From positions 248,001 through 312,000 of the forward strand of contig NZ_JANINP010000007.1 in NCBI RefSeq assembly GCF_024508665.1: 64,000 nt of DNA, written 5' to 3'. The position numbers and the translations under genes were made by a program. Shown piece by piece: positions 19,174 through 27,432 of the stretch; position 1 is the first letter of the stretch, and each line of letters begins with the position of its first letter. The stretch is from Sphingomonas sp. (GTDB taxonomy: Bacteria; Pseudomonadota; Alphaproteobacteria; Sphingomonadales; Sphingomonadaceae). The notes under the pieces were generated by a model. That model did not search any database and was not told the DNA's origin. It was given only the letters and a program-made list of their open reading frames with translations.

Positions 19174-19806
19174 ATGGCTGACGCTTTGGGTGGCTCATTG
19201 CCGCTATACCTCCTTATCGGCATGGTGATCGCGCTGATGCTGCTTGCCCGGCGATTTCGGGTGGTTGGGCGGCTATTGTCGACGACGGCGCTGGTCGTCT
19301 CGCTGGGTCTGATCGTGATGCTGGTCGGCGAGCGCGGGCGGTTCGACCCGATGTTCGCGCGGGTCGCCAAGATCCTGCATCTCGAGGACGGGCAGCAGGT
19401 CGTCGGCAAGGAAATGCGCGTGCCGATGGCGGATGACGGCCATTTCTGGGTGAAGGTGCGGTTCGGCAATGTCGAGCGCAGGATGCTGGTCGACAGCGGC
19501 GCGACGGTCACCGCTCTGTCCACGGAAACCGCCGAAGCGGCTGGTCTGCGGCCGAGCCCCAGCCCGTTTCCGATGATCATCCAGACGGCCAACGGATCGG
19601 TCCGCGCCGAGACCGCGACCGTGCCCGAATTGCGTATCGGCAACATCGTCGCACGCGATCTGCCGGTCGTCAGCTCGCCGGCGTTCGGCGACATGGACGT
19701 GATCGGGATGAATTTCCTGTCGCGGCTGAAGAGCTGGCGGGTCGAGGGCAGGACGTTGATATTGACGCCGAACCATCCGCAGGAAACCAAGGACGACCGC
19801 GTCTAA
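19174..19806 (+). CDS. membrane-anchored retropepsin-like aspartic protease
   Basis: A 210-residue protein with two N-terminal hydrophobic helices (LPLYLLIGMVIALMLLA and LLSTTALVVSLGLIVMLV), then a single retropepsin-type domain: the catalytic motif MLVDSGATVTALS (about 108-120) and the hydrophobic-hydrophobic-glycine loop DVIGMNFLSRLKSW near the C-terminus. This matches the TIGR02281-type clan AA protease family; such proteins act as dimers, here probably in the periplasm. The ATG at 19174 follows GCAGGT; a GTG further upstream would add an unlikely 24-residue leader. Confidence 0.88.
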   Translation: MADALGGSLPLYLLIGMVIALMLLARRFRVVGRLLSTTALVVSLGLIVMLVGERGRFDPMFARVAKILHLEDGQQVVGKEMRVPMADDGHFWVKVRFGNVERRMLVDSGATVTALSTETAEAAGLRPSPSPFPMIIQTANGSVRAETATVPELRIGNIVARDLPVVSSPAFGDMDVIGMNFLSRLKSWRVEGRTLILTPNHPQETKDDRV

Positions 19807-19862
19807 CGCCGATGCGCGTCAAGTTTCGTAACATGTGAGGGGTAAGGGCAGTCACTCTTTCT

Positions 19863-19920
19863 GCCCTCACCCTTCCGCCGCTCTTCGAGCGGCTCCCTCC
19901 CTCTCCCAACGGGAGAGGGA
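19863..19920. repeat. C-rich palindromic intergenic repeat
   Basis: Contains CCCTCACCCTTCC, a small GCCGCTCTTCGAGCGGC hairpin and CCCTCTCCCAACGGGAGAGGG, between the convergent retropepsin and SDR genes. It resembles one half of the element at 45928-46080. It could also terminate transcription from both sides. Confidence 0.6.
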
Positions 19921-19928
19921 AATACGCA

Positions 19929-20717
19929 TCAAGCGTCGATCGACGTGCCCAAGGCCGCGTTGACCAGGCCGCCGTCGACCACCAGCGTATCGCCGACGAC
20001 ATAGTCCGATGCGCGGCTGGCGAGGAAGATCGCGGCGCCGGCCATGTCCTCGTCGGTGCCGATACGGCGCATCGGGATGTTCTTCGCCACCTCGTCGCCG
20101 TGGTCGCGCGCGGCGCGGTTCATTTCGCTGGCGAAGGCGCCGGGCGCCAGGCTGGTGACGATGATCGCATCCTTGATCAGCCGCGCGGCCATCCGCTTGG
20201 TGAGGTAGATCAGCGCCGCCTTGGAGGCATGATAGCTGTACGTTTCCCACGGATTGAGCCGCAGGCCGTCGATCGAGGTGATGTTGATGACCTTGCTTGG
20301 CCGGTCGTAGCTCGCCTGCGCCTTAAGCAGGCCGTGCAGCGCCTGGGTCAGGAAGAAGGGCGACTTCACGTTCAGGTCCATCACCTTGTCCCAGCCGCTT
20401 TCCGGAAACTCCTCGAACGGCACGCCCCAGGCGGCGCCGGCATTGTTGACCAGAATGTCGAGATGATCCTCGTGCTCGGCCATTTTCGCCGCGAGCGCCT
20501 TGCAGCCCTCTACCGTCGACACGTCCATCGGAATCGGAATGCAATTGGGACCGAGCTCGGCGGCGGTCTCCTCGCACGCCGGCGCTTTGCGCGACGAGAT
20601 GTACACCTTGGCGCCCTGGGCGATATATCCCGCTGCGATCATCTTGCCGATGCCACGGCTGCCGCCGGTGATCAGCGCGACGCGCCCTTCGAGGCTGAAG
20701 AATTTGCTGGTGTCCAT
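19929..20717 (-). CDS. SDR-family oxidoreductase
   Basis: A 262-residue classical short-chain dehydrogenase/reductase: cofactor motif TGGSRGIGKMIAAG (18-31), NNAGAAWG near 92, and the catalytic YSYHASKAALIYL (Tyr-x3-Lys) near 170. The SSRKAP stretch after strand 2 suggests an NADP preference. The closest recognisable type is the RhlG/glucose-dehydrogenase-like group of hydroxyacyl/ketoacyl reductases, but the substrate is unknown. The next gene on the strand is an acyl-CoA dehydrogenase (20825-21970), which suggests fatty acid or terpenoid acyl oxidation. Confidence 0.92.
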   Translation of the reverse strand: MDTSKFFSLEGRVALITGGSRGIGKMIAAGYIAQGAKVYISSRKAPACEETAAELGPNCIPIPMDVSTVEGCKALAAKMAEHEDHLDILVNNAGAAWGVPFEEFPESGWDKVMDLNVKSPFFLTQALHGLLKAQASYDRPSKVINITSIDGLRLNPWETYSYHASKAALIYLTKRMAARLIKDAIIVTSLAPGAFASEMNRAARDHGDEVAKNIPMRRIGTDEDMAGAAIFLASRASDYVVGDTLVVDGGLVNAALGTSIDA

Positions 20718-20736
20718 ATGTTGTCTCCCGTTTCGT

Positions 20737-20808
20737 CGTCGCCCCGGCGAAGGCCGGGGCCGCTATGTTGTGATGCGGCCAACGACCCCGGCCTCCGCCG
20801 GGGCGACG
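20737..20808. repeat. CCCCGGC-type palindromic repeat
   Basis: A 72-bp inverted-repeat element with CGTCGCCCCGGCGAAGGCC at one end and the complement GGCCTCCGCCGGGGCGACG at the other. It lies between the acyl-CoA dehydrogenase and SDR genes, which run in the same direction. It belongs to the same type as the copy between groES and groEL (60087-60171). Confidence 0.8.
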
Positions 20809-20824
20809 GCTCGCTTCTTTTCGA

Positions 20825-21970
20825 TCACCCCCCGCGCTTCAAGGTCTCGCGCGCGATGATGAGTTGCTGGATCTGGCTGGTGCCTTCGTAGATGCGGAAC
20901 AGGCGAACGTCGCGATACAGCCGCTCGATACCGTAATCGGCGATATAGCCGGCGCCGCCATAGATCTGGACCGCGCGGTCGGCGACCCGGCCGACCATCT
21001 CGCTGGCGAAATATTTCGCCGCGGCCGATTCCATGACGACGTCCTTGCCGGCGTCCTTGGCGGCAGCGGTTTCGAGGACGAGCGCGCGGGCGGCGAGCGC
21101 CTCGGTCTTGGAATCGGCGATCATCGCCTGGATCAATTGGTGCTCGGCGATCGGTTTGCCGAATTGCTTGCGCTCGCTCGCATAAGCCACGCAATCGGCG
21201 ATCAGCCGCTCGGCGACGCCGACGCAAACCGCGGAAATATGCAGCCGCCCGCGATCGAGCACGCGCATTGCGATCTTGAAGCCTTCGCCCTCGGCACCGA
21301 GCCGGTTCTCGGCCGGCACGATCACGTCGTCGAAGATCACGTCGGCGACCTTGGCGCCCTTTTGTCCCATCTTCTTCTCGGGTTCGCCGATCGACACGCC
21401 GGCCAGATCGCGCGGCACCAGGAAAGCGGAGACGCCGCGTCCGCCGGGCTCGTCGCCCGTCCGTGCCATCACGGTGAACAGATCCGCCTTGTCGGCATTG
21501 GTGATGAAGCGCTTGGTGCCCGACAGGCGATAGGCTTGTCCGTCCCACATGGCCTTGGTCTTTACCGCGCCCGAATCGGAGCCGACATCGGGCTCGGTCA
21601 GCGCGAAGCTGGTGATAACCTCGCCGCTGGCGATCCTGGGCAGCCATTCGGCTTTCTGCTCGGGACTGCCGGCCATCACCAGCCCCTGGCTGCCGATCCC
21701 GACATTGGTGCCGAAGCTCGAGCGGAAGGCAGGCGTGGTGCGGCCGAGCTCGATCGCGACCTTGGCCTCCTCGATCATGGTCAGGCCAAGACCGCCATAT
21801 TCCTCGGCGATCGACAGGCCGAACAGGCCCATCTCCTTCATCTCAGCAGTCACGGCGTCGGGGATCGCGTCATTGGCTTCGACATCGGCTTCCAACGGAC
21901 GCAGCCGCTCGGCCACGAAGCGGCGGACGGTGTCGATCAGAGCGTCGAAGGTTTCGGCGTCGAGCGCCAT
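20825..21970 (-). CDS. acyl-CoA dehydrogenase
   Basis: FAD enzyme introducing a trans-2 double bond into an acyl-CoA. The 381 residues carry the family signatures FALTEPDVGSDSGAVKT (about 126-142), GRLHISAVCVGVAERLI and RKQFGKPIAEHQLIQ, then IYEGTSQIQQLIIARE at the C-terminus; the glutamate in YEGTSQ is the catalytic base of many members. The ATG at 21970 is preceded by GGGGAGAG; the longer frame upstream runs into a palindromic repeat and is not used. Chain-length specificity cannot be read. Confidence 0.95.
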   Translation of the reverse strand: MALDAETFDALIDTVRRFVAERLRPLEADVEANDAIPDAVTAEMKEMGLFGLSIAEEYGGLGLTMIEEAKVAIELGRTTPAFRSSFGTNVGIGSQGLVMAGSPEQKAEWLPRIASGEVITSFALTEPDVGSDSGAVKTKAMWDGQAYRLSGTKRFITNADKADLFTVMARTGDEPGGRGVSAFLVPRDLAGVSIGEPEKKMGQKGAKVADVIFDDVIVPAENRLGAEGEGFKIAMRVLDRGRLHISAVCVGVAERLIADCVAYASERKQFGKPIAEHQLIQAMIADSKTEALAARALVLETAAAKDAGKDVVMESAAAKYFASEMVGRVADRAVQIYGGAGYIADYGIERLYRDVRLFRIYEGTSQIQQLIIARETLKRGG

Positions 21971-21995
21971 GGCTTTCTCTCCCCTAGTCCAATTC

Positions 21996-22084
21996 GTCAT
22001 GCCGGGCTTGTCCCGGCATCCAACGTGCAACAACGGCTGGATTCCGCTGTGGAGGGTTGGACCCCGGCACAGGGCCGGGGTGAC
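21996..22084. repeat. 89-bp palindromic element, copy A
   Basis: Starts GTCATGCCGGGCTTGTCCCG and ends CCCGGCACAGGGCCGGGGTGAC, with the conserved interior AACAACGGCTGGATTCCG. Same length and internal order as the copies at 35935, 40135 (inverted), 49926 (inverted) and 57997 (inverted). It separates the divergent acyl-CoA dehydrogenase and SDR genes. Confidence 0.9.
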
Positions 22085-22203
22085 GGTTGGTAGATTGGCC
22101 AAGCGCCTGCGGCAATATCAAACAAACCCGAAATTCGAAAAGTTGGATTGACCGGCTTCAAGCCCCCTCTATGGTGCGCCAAAAATACATGCAGGAGAAT
22201 GGA

Positions 22204-23034
22204 ATGCGGTTTCAGGGCAAACGCGCCGTGGTTACTGGCGGCGCCTCCGGTATTGGGCGTGCGACGGCGTTGCGCCTGGTCGAGGAAGGCGCGGATGTGT
22301 TGATCGGTGACGTCGATGTCGCGGGCGGCCAGGAACTTGCCGAAACATCGAACGGCCGCATCCGCTTCCAGAAAACCGACGTGACCCAGGCCGCCGATAT
22401 CGAAGCGCTGATGGCGGCCGCCGATGCCGCGGGCGGCCTGGACGTGGTGTTCAACAATGCCGGCGCGGCCGGGTCGCGCGACAAGATCGACGAGATTTCG
22501 CCCGACGATTGGGATCGCACCATGAGCCTGTTGCTGCGATCGGTGGCGATGGGCATCCGCTATGCCGCGCCGCTGATGGCGAAGCGGGGCGGAGGAGCGA
22601 TCGTCAACACGTCGAGCGTGTCCGCTTTGGGCAGCGGCTACGCGCCGACCGCTTATTCGACCGCCAAGGCAGGCGTGCTGCATTTGACCAAGGTGGCGGC
22701 GGCCGACCTCGCCAAGCACAATATCCGCGTCAATGCAGTCGTGCCGGGGTTCATCACCACCAACATCTTCACCTCGGCGCTCGGGCTCGAAGGCGCGGTG
22801 CGCGATCAGGTCAATGGCGTGATCGCGCAAACCGCCGCGCACGCCCAGCCGGTGCAGCGCGCCGGACGGCCCGAGGACATTGCGGCGGCAGTCGCGTATC
22901 TGGCGAGCGATGACGCCAGCTTCGTCACCGGCACGCACATCCTGGTCGATGGCGGCATGCTGATCGGCACGCGCGCGAGCTGGGACGACAGCGTACCCGG
23001 CCTGTTCTCGTCGCTGGAGGCGGCGGCCTCGTGA
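22204..23034 (+). CDS. SDR-family oxidoreductase
   Basis: A 276-residue classical SDR: TGGASGIGRATAL (13-25), an aspartate after strand 2 (LIGDVDVA) pointing to NAD, NNAGAAGSRDKI near 90, and catalytic YSTAKAGVLHLTK near 157. The ATG at 22204 is preceded by AGGAGAA. It is translationally coupled to the transporter gene (GTGA overlap at 23031-23034), so the pair probably handles one substrate. The substrate itself is not identifiable. Confidence 0.93.
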   Translation: MRFQGKRAVVTGGASGIGRATALRLVEEGADVLIGDVDVAGGQELAETSNGRIRFQKTDVTQAADIEALMAAADAAGGLDVVFNNAGAAGSRDKIDEISPDDWDRTMSLLLRSVAMGIRYAAPLMAKRGGGAIVNTSSVSALGSGYAPTAYSTAKAGVLHLTKVAAADLAKHNIRVNAVVPGFITTNIFTSALGLEGAVRDQVNGVIAQTAAHAQPVQRAGRPEDIAAAVAYLASDDASFVTGTHILVDGGMLIGTRASWDDSVPGLFSSLEAAAS

Positions 23035-24488
23035 GCAAATTGGCAGCGCCGGCGCCGCGGCGGCTTTCGACCTGGACCACTGCGAGTTACGGCTTCGGAT
23101 CGGTCGCCTATGGGGTCAAGGACGCCGGGTTCGGGACGTTCCTGCTGATCTTCTACAATCAGGTGGTCGGGCTTGACGCCTCTACGGTCGGGTTGGTCAT
23201 CTTCGTCGCGCTGGTCTGCGACGCATTCGTCGATCCGCTGATCGGCGTCTTGTCGGATCGCACGCGCGGGCGCTGGGGCCGGCGCCATCCATGGATGTAT
23301 TCGGCGGCGCTCCCGATCGCGATCGGATGGCTTTTGTTGTGGAACCCGCCGCACATGAGCAGCGGCGCCACGCTGGCCTGGCTGTTCGCGACCGCTGTGG
23401 TCGTGCGCAGCGCGGTCAGTTGCTATGAAGTGCCGTCGCAGGCGCTGACACCCGAGCTGACGTCGGATTACGACGAGCGCACGCGGATTACTTCATATCG
23501 CTACCTGTTCGGCTGGGCGGGCGGGCTCGCGATCCTGCTGCTCGCTTACGGCGTGTTTCTGACGCCGAGCGCTGATTATCCGAACGGCCTGCTCAACCGG
23601 GTCGGTTATGGTCACCTGGCGATCGCCAGTACCGTGATCATGGTGGTTGCCATCCTGGCATCGGCGCTGGGCACGCATCACGAGATTGCCCGGCTGCCCA
23701 AGACGGTGGTGCGCAGCCAGACGCTCGGCGAGCATTTCCGCGAGCTGTGGGAGACGGTCAAGAATCGCGGCTTCCTGATCCTGATGCTGGCGGGCGTCTG
23801 CGCTTATACCAACCAGGGGATCAGCTACGCGCTGTCCAACTACACCTACAACTATGTCTGGCAGTTCAAGTCGTGGACGCTGCAGCTGTTGCCGTTCGCG
23901 CTGATGCTGGGCGCGGCGCTTGCCTTTGTCATTGCACCCGCCGTCGGCAGACGGACGAGCAAGCCGCGCGCCGCGATGGCATTCGTGCTGGCGGCCACCG
24001 TGTTCCACACCATGCCTTATTGGCTGCGCTTCGCCGGTCTCGTTCCTGCTCCGGGATCGAGCGCGCTGGTGTTCATGCTGTTGCCGATCTTCGTCATTGC
24101 GACGGCCCTCAGCGTATCGTCGTTCATCCTGGGCGCCTCGATGATGGCCGACGTCGTCGAGGATTCGGAAGCGCGGACCGGCCGGCGGTCGGAAGGCGTG
24201 TATTTCGCCGGTTCGTTCTTCGTCCAGAAATGCACCTCGGGCCTGGGCATCATGATCGTCGGCCAGTTGCTCGACCTCGTCTCGTTCCCCAAGGGCGCGA
24301 AGCCGGGCATGGTGCCGATCGCGGTGATCGACCATCTGACGCTCGCCTTCATCCTGATCTACGGTTCGCTGGCGATCGTCGCGGCTGTCCTGTTCGCGAA
24401 ATTCCCATTCGGTCGCACCGAACACGAAGCGCGGTTGGAGCGGATGATCGCGGCAGCGGAAGCCGAAGGGGCGCCGCACGCGCCCTGA
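23031..24488 (+). CDS. MFS transporter, GPH (glycoside-pentoside-hexuronide) type
   Basis: A 485-residue inner-membrane protein with about 12 hydrophobic segments. Recognisable GPH-type features are YGFGSVAYGVKDAGFGTFLL at the N-terminus, DAFVDPLIGVLSDRTRGRWG with GRRHPWM between helices 2 and 3, and YEVPSQALTPELTSDYDERT in the following loop. The family imports sugars or other organic solutes with cations. The GTG start overlaps the stop of the upstream SDR, suggesting uptake of the SDR substrate; the solute is unknown. Confidence 0.9.
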   Translation: MSKLAAPAPRRLSTWTTASYGFGSVAYGVKDAGFGTFLLIFYNQVVGLDASTVGLVIFVALVCDAFVDPLIGVLSDRTRGRWGRRHPWMYSAALPIAIGWLLLWNPPHMSSGATLAWLFATAVVVRSAVSCYEVPSQALTPELTSDYDERTRITSYRYLFGWAGGLAILLLAYGVFLTPSADYPNGLLNRVGYGHLAIASTVIMVVAILASALGTHHEIARLPKTVVRSQTLGEHFRELWETVKNRGFLILMLAGVCAYTNQGISYALSNYTYNYVWQFKSWTLQLLPFALMLGAALAFVIAPAVGRRTSKPRAAMAFVLAATVFHTMPYWLRFAGLVPAPGSSALVFMLLPIFVIATALSVSSFILGASMMADVVEDSEARTGRRSEGVYFAGSFFVQKCTSGLGIMIVGQLLDLVSFPKGAKPGMVPIAVIDHLTLAFILIYGSLAIVAAVLFAKFPFGRTEHEARLERMIAAAEAEGAPHAP

Positions 24489-24635
24489 TCACGGTGGTGA
24501 CACCGGTAGCGATTCGCGCGGGATTCGGCCACAAAATCTAGGTGTGGGGGGCGGCAATCGGGTCCGCTCAGCACCTCATTTGGGCGTTCACCGGCGACGA
24601 AACACCGTTCGTCGTGAAAGGTTCCATTCATCGCC

Positions 24636-24660
24636 CCGACAGGGTTCCCATGTCGGTTTT
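24636..24660 (+). terminator. possible terminator of the SDR-MFS unit
   Basis: A short CCGACA / TGTCGG stem followed directly by TTTT in the 221-bp gap before the CHAP gene. The stem is only 6 bp, so the call is tentative. Nothing else recognisable lies in that gap. Confidence 0.4.
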
Positions 24661-24709
24661 GTCCACCTAACCAACCATCAATAGTTCAACGGACCTTTTG
24701 GGGGGTCGC

Positions 24710-25273
24710 ATGAAATTTGGTGGTTTGGCAGCGCGATTCGCGCTGGTGGCGCTCTGCGCCCTGGCGACGACGGTGCCGGCTCAGGCTCGGTTCTGGCAGT
24801 GCGCTCCCTATGCGCGCGAGATCTCGGGCATCCAGATTTTCGGCAACGCCAACACCTGGTGGTCGCAGGCCGCCGGCAAGTATGAGCGGGGCAATACCCC
24901 CAAGGTCGGATCGGTGCTCGCCTTCGCTTCCACCGGCCATATGCGCCTTGGTCACGTCGCGATGGTATCGGCAATCGTCAGCGATCGCGAAGTCCTGTTG
25001 ACCCATGCCAATTGGTCGCGTCACGGCGGCGTCGAATACAATGTCCGCGCGATCGACGTGTCGGCCAACGGCGACTGGAGCGAGGTCAAGGTCTGGTACG
25101 GCCCGAATGGCGATCTCGGCACCTCGATCTACCCGACCAAGGGCTTCATTTACGCCAATAGCGCGCCGAAGATGGACAATGGCGACAGCGACCAGATCGA
25201 TACGTCGCGCAGCCAGACGATCGCTACGATCGCTCCGGTTGGTGCTCGCGGGATCGTCGGCGTCCGCGACTAA
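24710..25273 (+). CDS. secreted CHAP-domain protein (probable cell-wall amidase)
   Basis: A 187-residue exported protein with a signal peptide (FGGLAARFALVALCALATTV, cleavage near AQA). The mature part begins with the CHAP pattern: WQCAPYAREISGIQIFG with the candidate catalytic cysteine, the WWSQAAGKYERGNTPKVGSV segment, and GHVAMVSAIV with the catalytic histidine, followed by THANW. CHAP proteins are peptidoglycan amidases or endopeptidases. A polyG Shine-Dalgarno (GGGGGGTCGC) sits just before the ATG. The C-terminal ~40 residues are polar and probably flexible. Confidence 0.85.
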   Translation: MKFGGLAARFALVALCALATTVPAQARFWQCAPYAREISGIQIFGNANTWWSQAAGKYERGNTPKVGSVLAFASTGHMRLGHVAMVSAIVSDREVLLTHANWSRHGGVEYNVRAIDVSANGDWSEVKVWYGPNGDLGTSIYPTKGFIYANSAPKMDNGDSDQIDTSRSQTIATIAPVGARGIVGVRD

Positions 25274-25381
25274 GACGGACCTGTCCCTCAAATTATAGCG
25301 AGAGTGCTGCGTTTACGCTTCCCCGGCCTTCGCTGGGGAGGGTCGGTTCATTTTGGCCGAGGCATTTCCTCGGCCGATGTC

Positions 25382-25879
25382 CTACGCCTTGCCCGGTGTG
25401 AAATTCATCGCCGCGCCGTTCATGCAATAGCGCAGGCCGGTCGGTTTGGGCCCATCGTCGAACACATGCCCCAGATGGCCGCCGCAGCGGCGGCAATGGA
25501 CTTCGGTCCGCGTCATTCCCAATGAGCTGTCGTTGCGCGTCTTCACGGCGTTGGGCAGCGGCGCCCAGAAGCTCGGCCAGCCGGTGCCGCTCTCGAATTT
25601 GGTCCTCGACGAATAAAGCGGCAGCGCGCATCCCTTGCACGAGAAGATGCCGGCGCGGTGCTCGTTGTTGAGCGGGCTGGTATAGGGCGTCTCCGTCGCC
25701 TCGTGCCGCAGCACCTGGTAGGAGAGCCCCGGCAGCCGCTTGCGCCATTCGGCGTCACTCAACTGGAACTCGAACTTTTCGGGGGGCGCGGCAGGCGCGG
25801 CGCGGCAGCCACCGACCAGCATCGTCGCGGCACCTGTGCCGGCCAGGGTCAGGAAATGGCGGCGGTCGAACGTCATCAT
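25382..25879 (-). CDS. msrB: peptide-methionine (R)-S-oxide reductase, exported
   Basis: Reduces methionine-R-sulfoxide in proteins. The 165 residues start with a twin-arginine-like signal (DRRHFLTLAGTGAATMLVGG followed by a cysteine that could be lipidated), so it acts in the periplasm. The SelR domain shows two zinc CxxC pairs (FSCKGC, HCRRCGG), GTGWPSFW and HVFDDGPKPTGLRYCMNG, where the cysteine is the catalytic nucleophile. MM start at 25879; a further upstream M would disrupt the signal. The 108-bp gap downstream contains a GGCCGAGG/CCTCGGCC hairpin without a T-run. Confidence 0.95.
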   Translation of the reverse strand: MMTFDRRHFLTLAGTGAATMLVGGCRAAPAAPPEKFEFQLSDAEWRKRLPGLSYQVLRHEATETPYTSPLNNEHRAGIFSCKGCALPLYSSRTKFESGTGWPSFWAPLPNAVKTRNDSSLGMTRTEVHCRRCGGHLGHVFDDGPKPTGLRYCMNGAAMNFTPGKA

Positions 25880-25955
25880 ATGGGCTCCATCGGTCGGACC
25901 TATACAGGTACGGACGAGGAGCCCCACGGGTTTCAACCCGCCGCGATTCCCGCGC

Positions 25956-27224
25956 TCAATATTTGCTGATCTCGACCGGCAGCTTGCGATAGCCGTGGAC
26001 GAAGCATGCCGCGACGCGTGTCGGCTCGCCGACGACGTTCACCCGCATCCTGCGCTTGGCCATTTCCTCCAGCAACACGCTGATCTGGAGCTCTGCAAGG
26101 CGCGCACCGACGCAGCGATGGATGCCGTGGCCGAAGGCGAGGTGGCGGCGCGCATTTGGCCGGTCGACGACGATATTGTCGGCGTCGTCGCCGAACACGG
26201 TCTCGTCGCGATTGGCCGAGATGTACCAGAGCGCGAGCTTGTCGCCTTCCCTGATTGTCTGTCCGCCCAGTTCGTAATCCTGCGTCGCGGTGCGGCGCAT
26301 GTGCGCCAGCGGCGTTTGCCATCGGACGATTTCCTGGACCGCGTTCGGGATCAGTTCCGGATTGGCCTCCAGCTTGGCGCGCTGGTCGGGGAACAGGTCG
26401 AGACCATAGGCGGCCGCCGACATCGAGTTGCGCGTCGTGTCGTTGCCGCCGACGATCAGCAGGATCAGATTGCCGAGGAATTCGTACTGATCCATCTCCG
26501 CCATCGCGTCGGAATGGATCATCATGCTGATCAGGTCGGGAGTAGGCTCCTTGCCGACCTTCTGGTTCCACAGATTCTGGAAATAGGCGCCGCACTCGAA
26601 CATGTGCGTCAGTCGCTCGGCGCGCAGCTCCGGCGTCTTGACCAGCTCGATATCGCCGGCCCAGTCGGACCAGAAGGTCAGCTTGCGGCGATCTTCCCAT
26701 GGAAAGTCGAACAGGATGGCAAGCATCTGGGTGGTCAGTTCGATCGACACCTTGTCGACCCAATCGAATTGTTCGCCCCAGGGCAATGTATCGAGAAGCT
26801 CGGACGTGCGGCGGACGATGTCCGTCTTCATCCGCACCATCTCGCTCGGCGTGAAGGCCGGAGCGACGGTACGGCGCTGGCCGGTATGCTTGGGCCGATC
26901 CATCGCGATGAACATCGGCATCTTGACGTCGCTCTCGGGCAGGAAATCGGCGAGGGTGATCCCGCCGACTTCGGACGAGAAGATTTCCGGCAGCGATTCC
27001 GCCTCGACGATCGGCTTGTAGGTGGAGATCGACCAATAGGGGCCGAAGTCCGAATGCTCGACCTTGTGGACCGGCGATTCGGCACGCAGCTTCTTGAACG
27101 GCGCCTGCCAGACGTCGTCGCGATACAGTTCGGCGCGGCTGACATCGAGCGGATCGACCGGGCCGTCATATTTGTAGGTCGGCCCGTTCGCCATCATCTC
27201 GGTCAATTCGGCCTGAGTCGCCAT
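25956..27224 (-). CDS. cytochrome P450, CYP153-type alkane/terpene terminal hydroxylase
   Basis: A 422-residue soluble P450. Hallmarks: GGNDTTRNSMS in the I helix, EIVRWQTPLAHMRRTA with the ExxR motif, and the haem loop FGHGIHRCVGARLAE with the cysteine at about 371. The segments FGPYWSISTYK, FDWVDKVSIELTTQMLA and the RNSMS and WQTPLAHMRRT stretches match CYP153 family members, which hydroxylate the terminal carbon of alkanes and related chains with a ferredoxin and ferredoxin reductase. Neither electron partner is in the window. AGGAG precedes ATG 27224. Confidence 0.92.
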   Translation of the reverse strand: MATQAELTEMMANGPTYKYDGPVDPLDVSRAELYRDDVWQAPFKKLRAESPVHKVEHSDFGPYWSISTYKPIVEAESLPEIFSSEVGGITLADFLPESDVKMPMFIAMDRPKHTGQRRTVAPAFTPSEMVRMKTDIVRRTSELLDTLPWGEQFDWVDKVSIELTTQMLAILFDFPWEDRRKLTFWSDWAGDIELVKTPELRAERLTHMFECGAYFQNLWNQKVGKEPTPDLISMMIHSDAMAEMDQYEFLGNLILLIVGGNDTTRNSMSAAAYGLDLFPDQRAKLEANPELIPNAVQEIVRWQTPLAHMRRTATQDYELGGQTIREGDKLALWYISANRDETVFGDDADNIVVDRPNARRHLAFGHGIHRCVGARLAELQISVLLEEMAKRRMRVNVVGEPTRVAACFVHGYRKLPVEISKY

Positions 27225-27326
27225 GCCCACTCTCCTATATGTGGGGCAAGACAAACCTATACTTACACAGATGTCAATAGTGAAGCGGCTAGTCTGTTCG
27301 AAAACGCGCTGAGGGCGCGTTTTGCG

Positions 27327-27402
27327 GCACCAGCCCGCTCCCCCACCCTACCTCCCAATCAGGGTATTCTATGGGAGGCCGGGTGGGGGAGCGGGCTGGT
27401 GC
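27327..27402. repeat. long inverted repeat upstream of the P450 gene
   Basis: Perfect 22-bp arms (27327-27348 and 27381-27402), beginning GCACCAGCCCGCTCCCCCAC and ending with the complement, plus an inner CCTCCCA/TGGGAGG pair. The whole can fold into one long stem. It lies between the P450 promoter and the ABC permease 3' end; flanking GCGTTTTGCGG and CTCTTTTGCGG segments are also repeated. Confidence 0.85.
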
Positions 27403-27432
27403 GGCCTCAAAACTCGCTCTTTTGCGGAGTTT

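Noticed and set aside
25355-25375. Terminator between CHAP and msrB genes
   Set aside because: GGCCGAGG/CCTCGGCC is a good stem but TTTT precedes rather than follows it on the plus strand, and no T-run follows on the minus strand.
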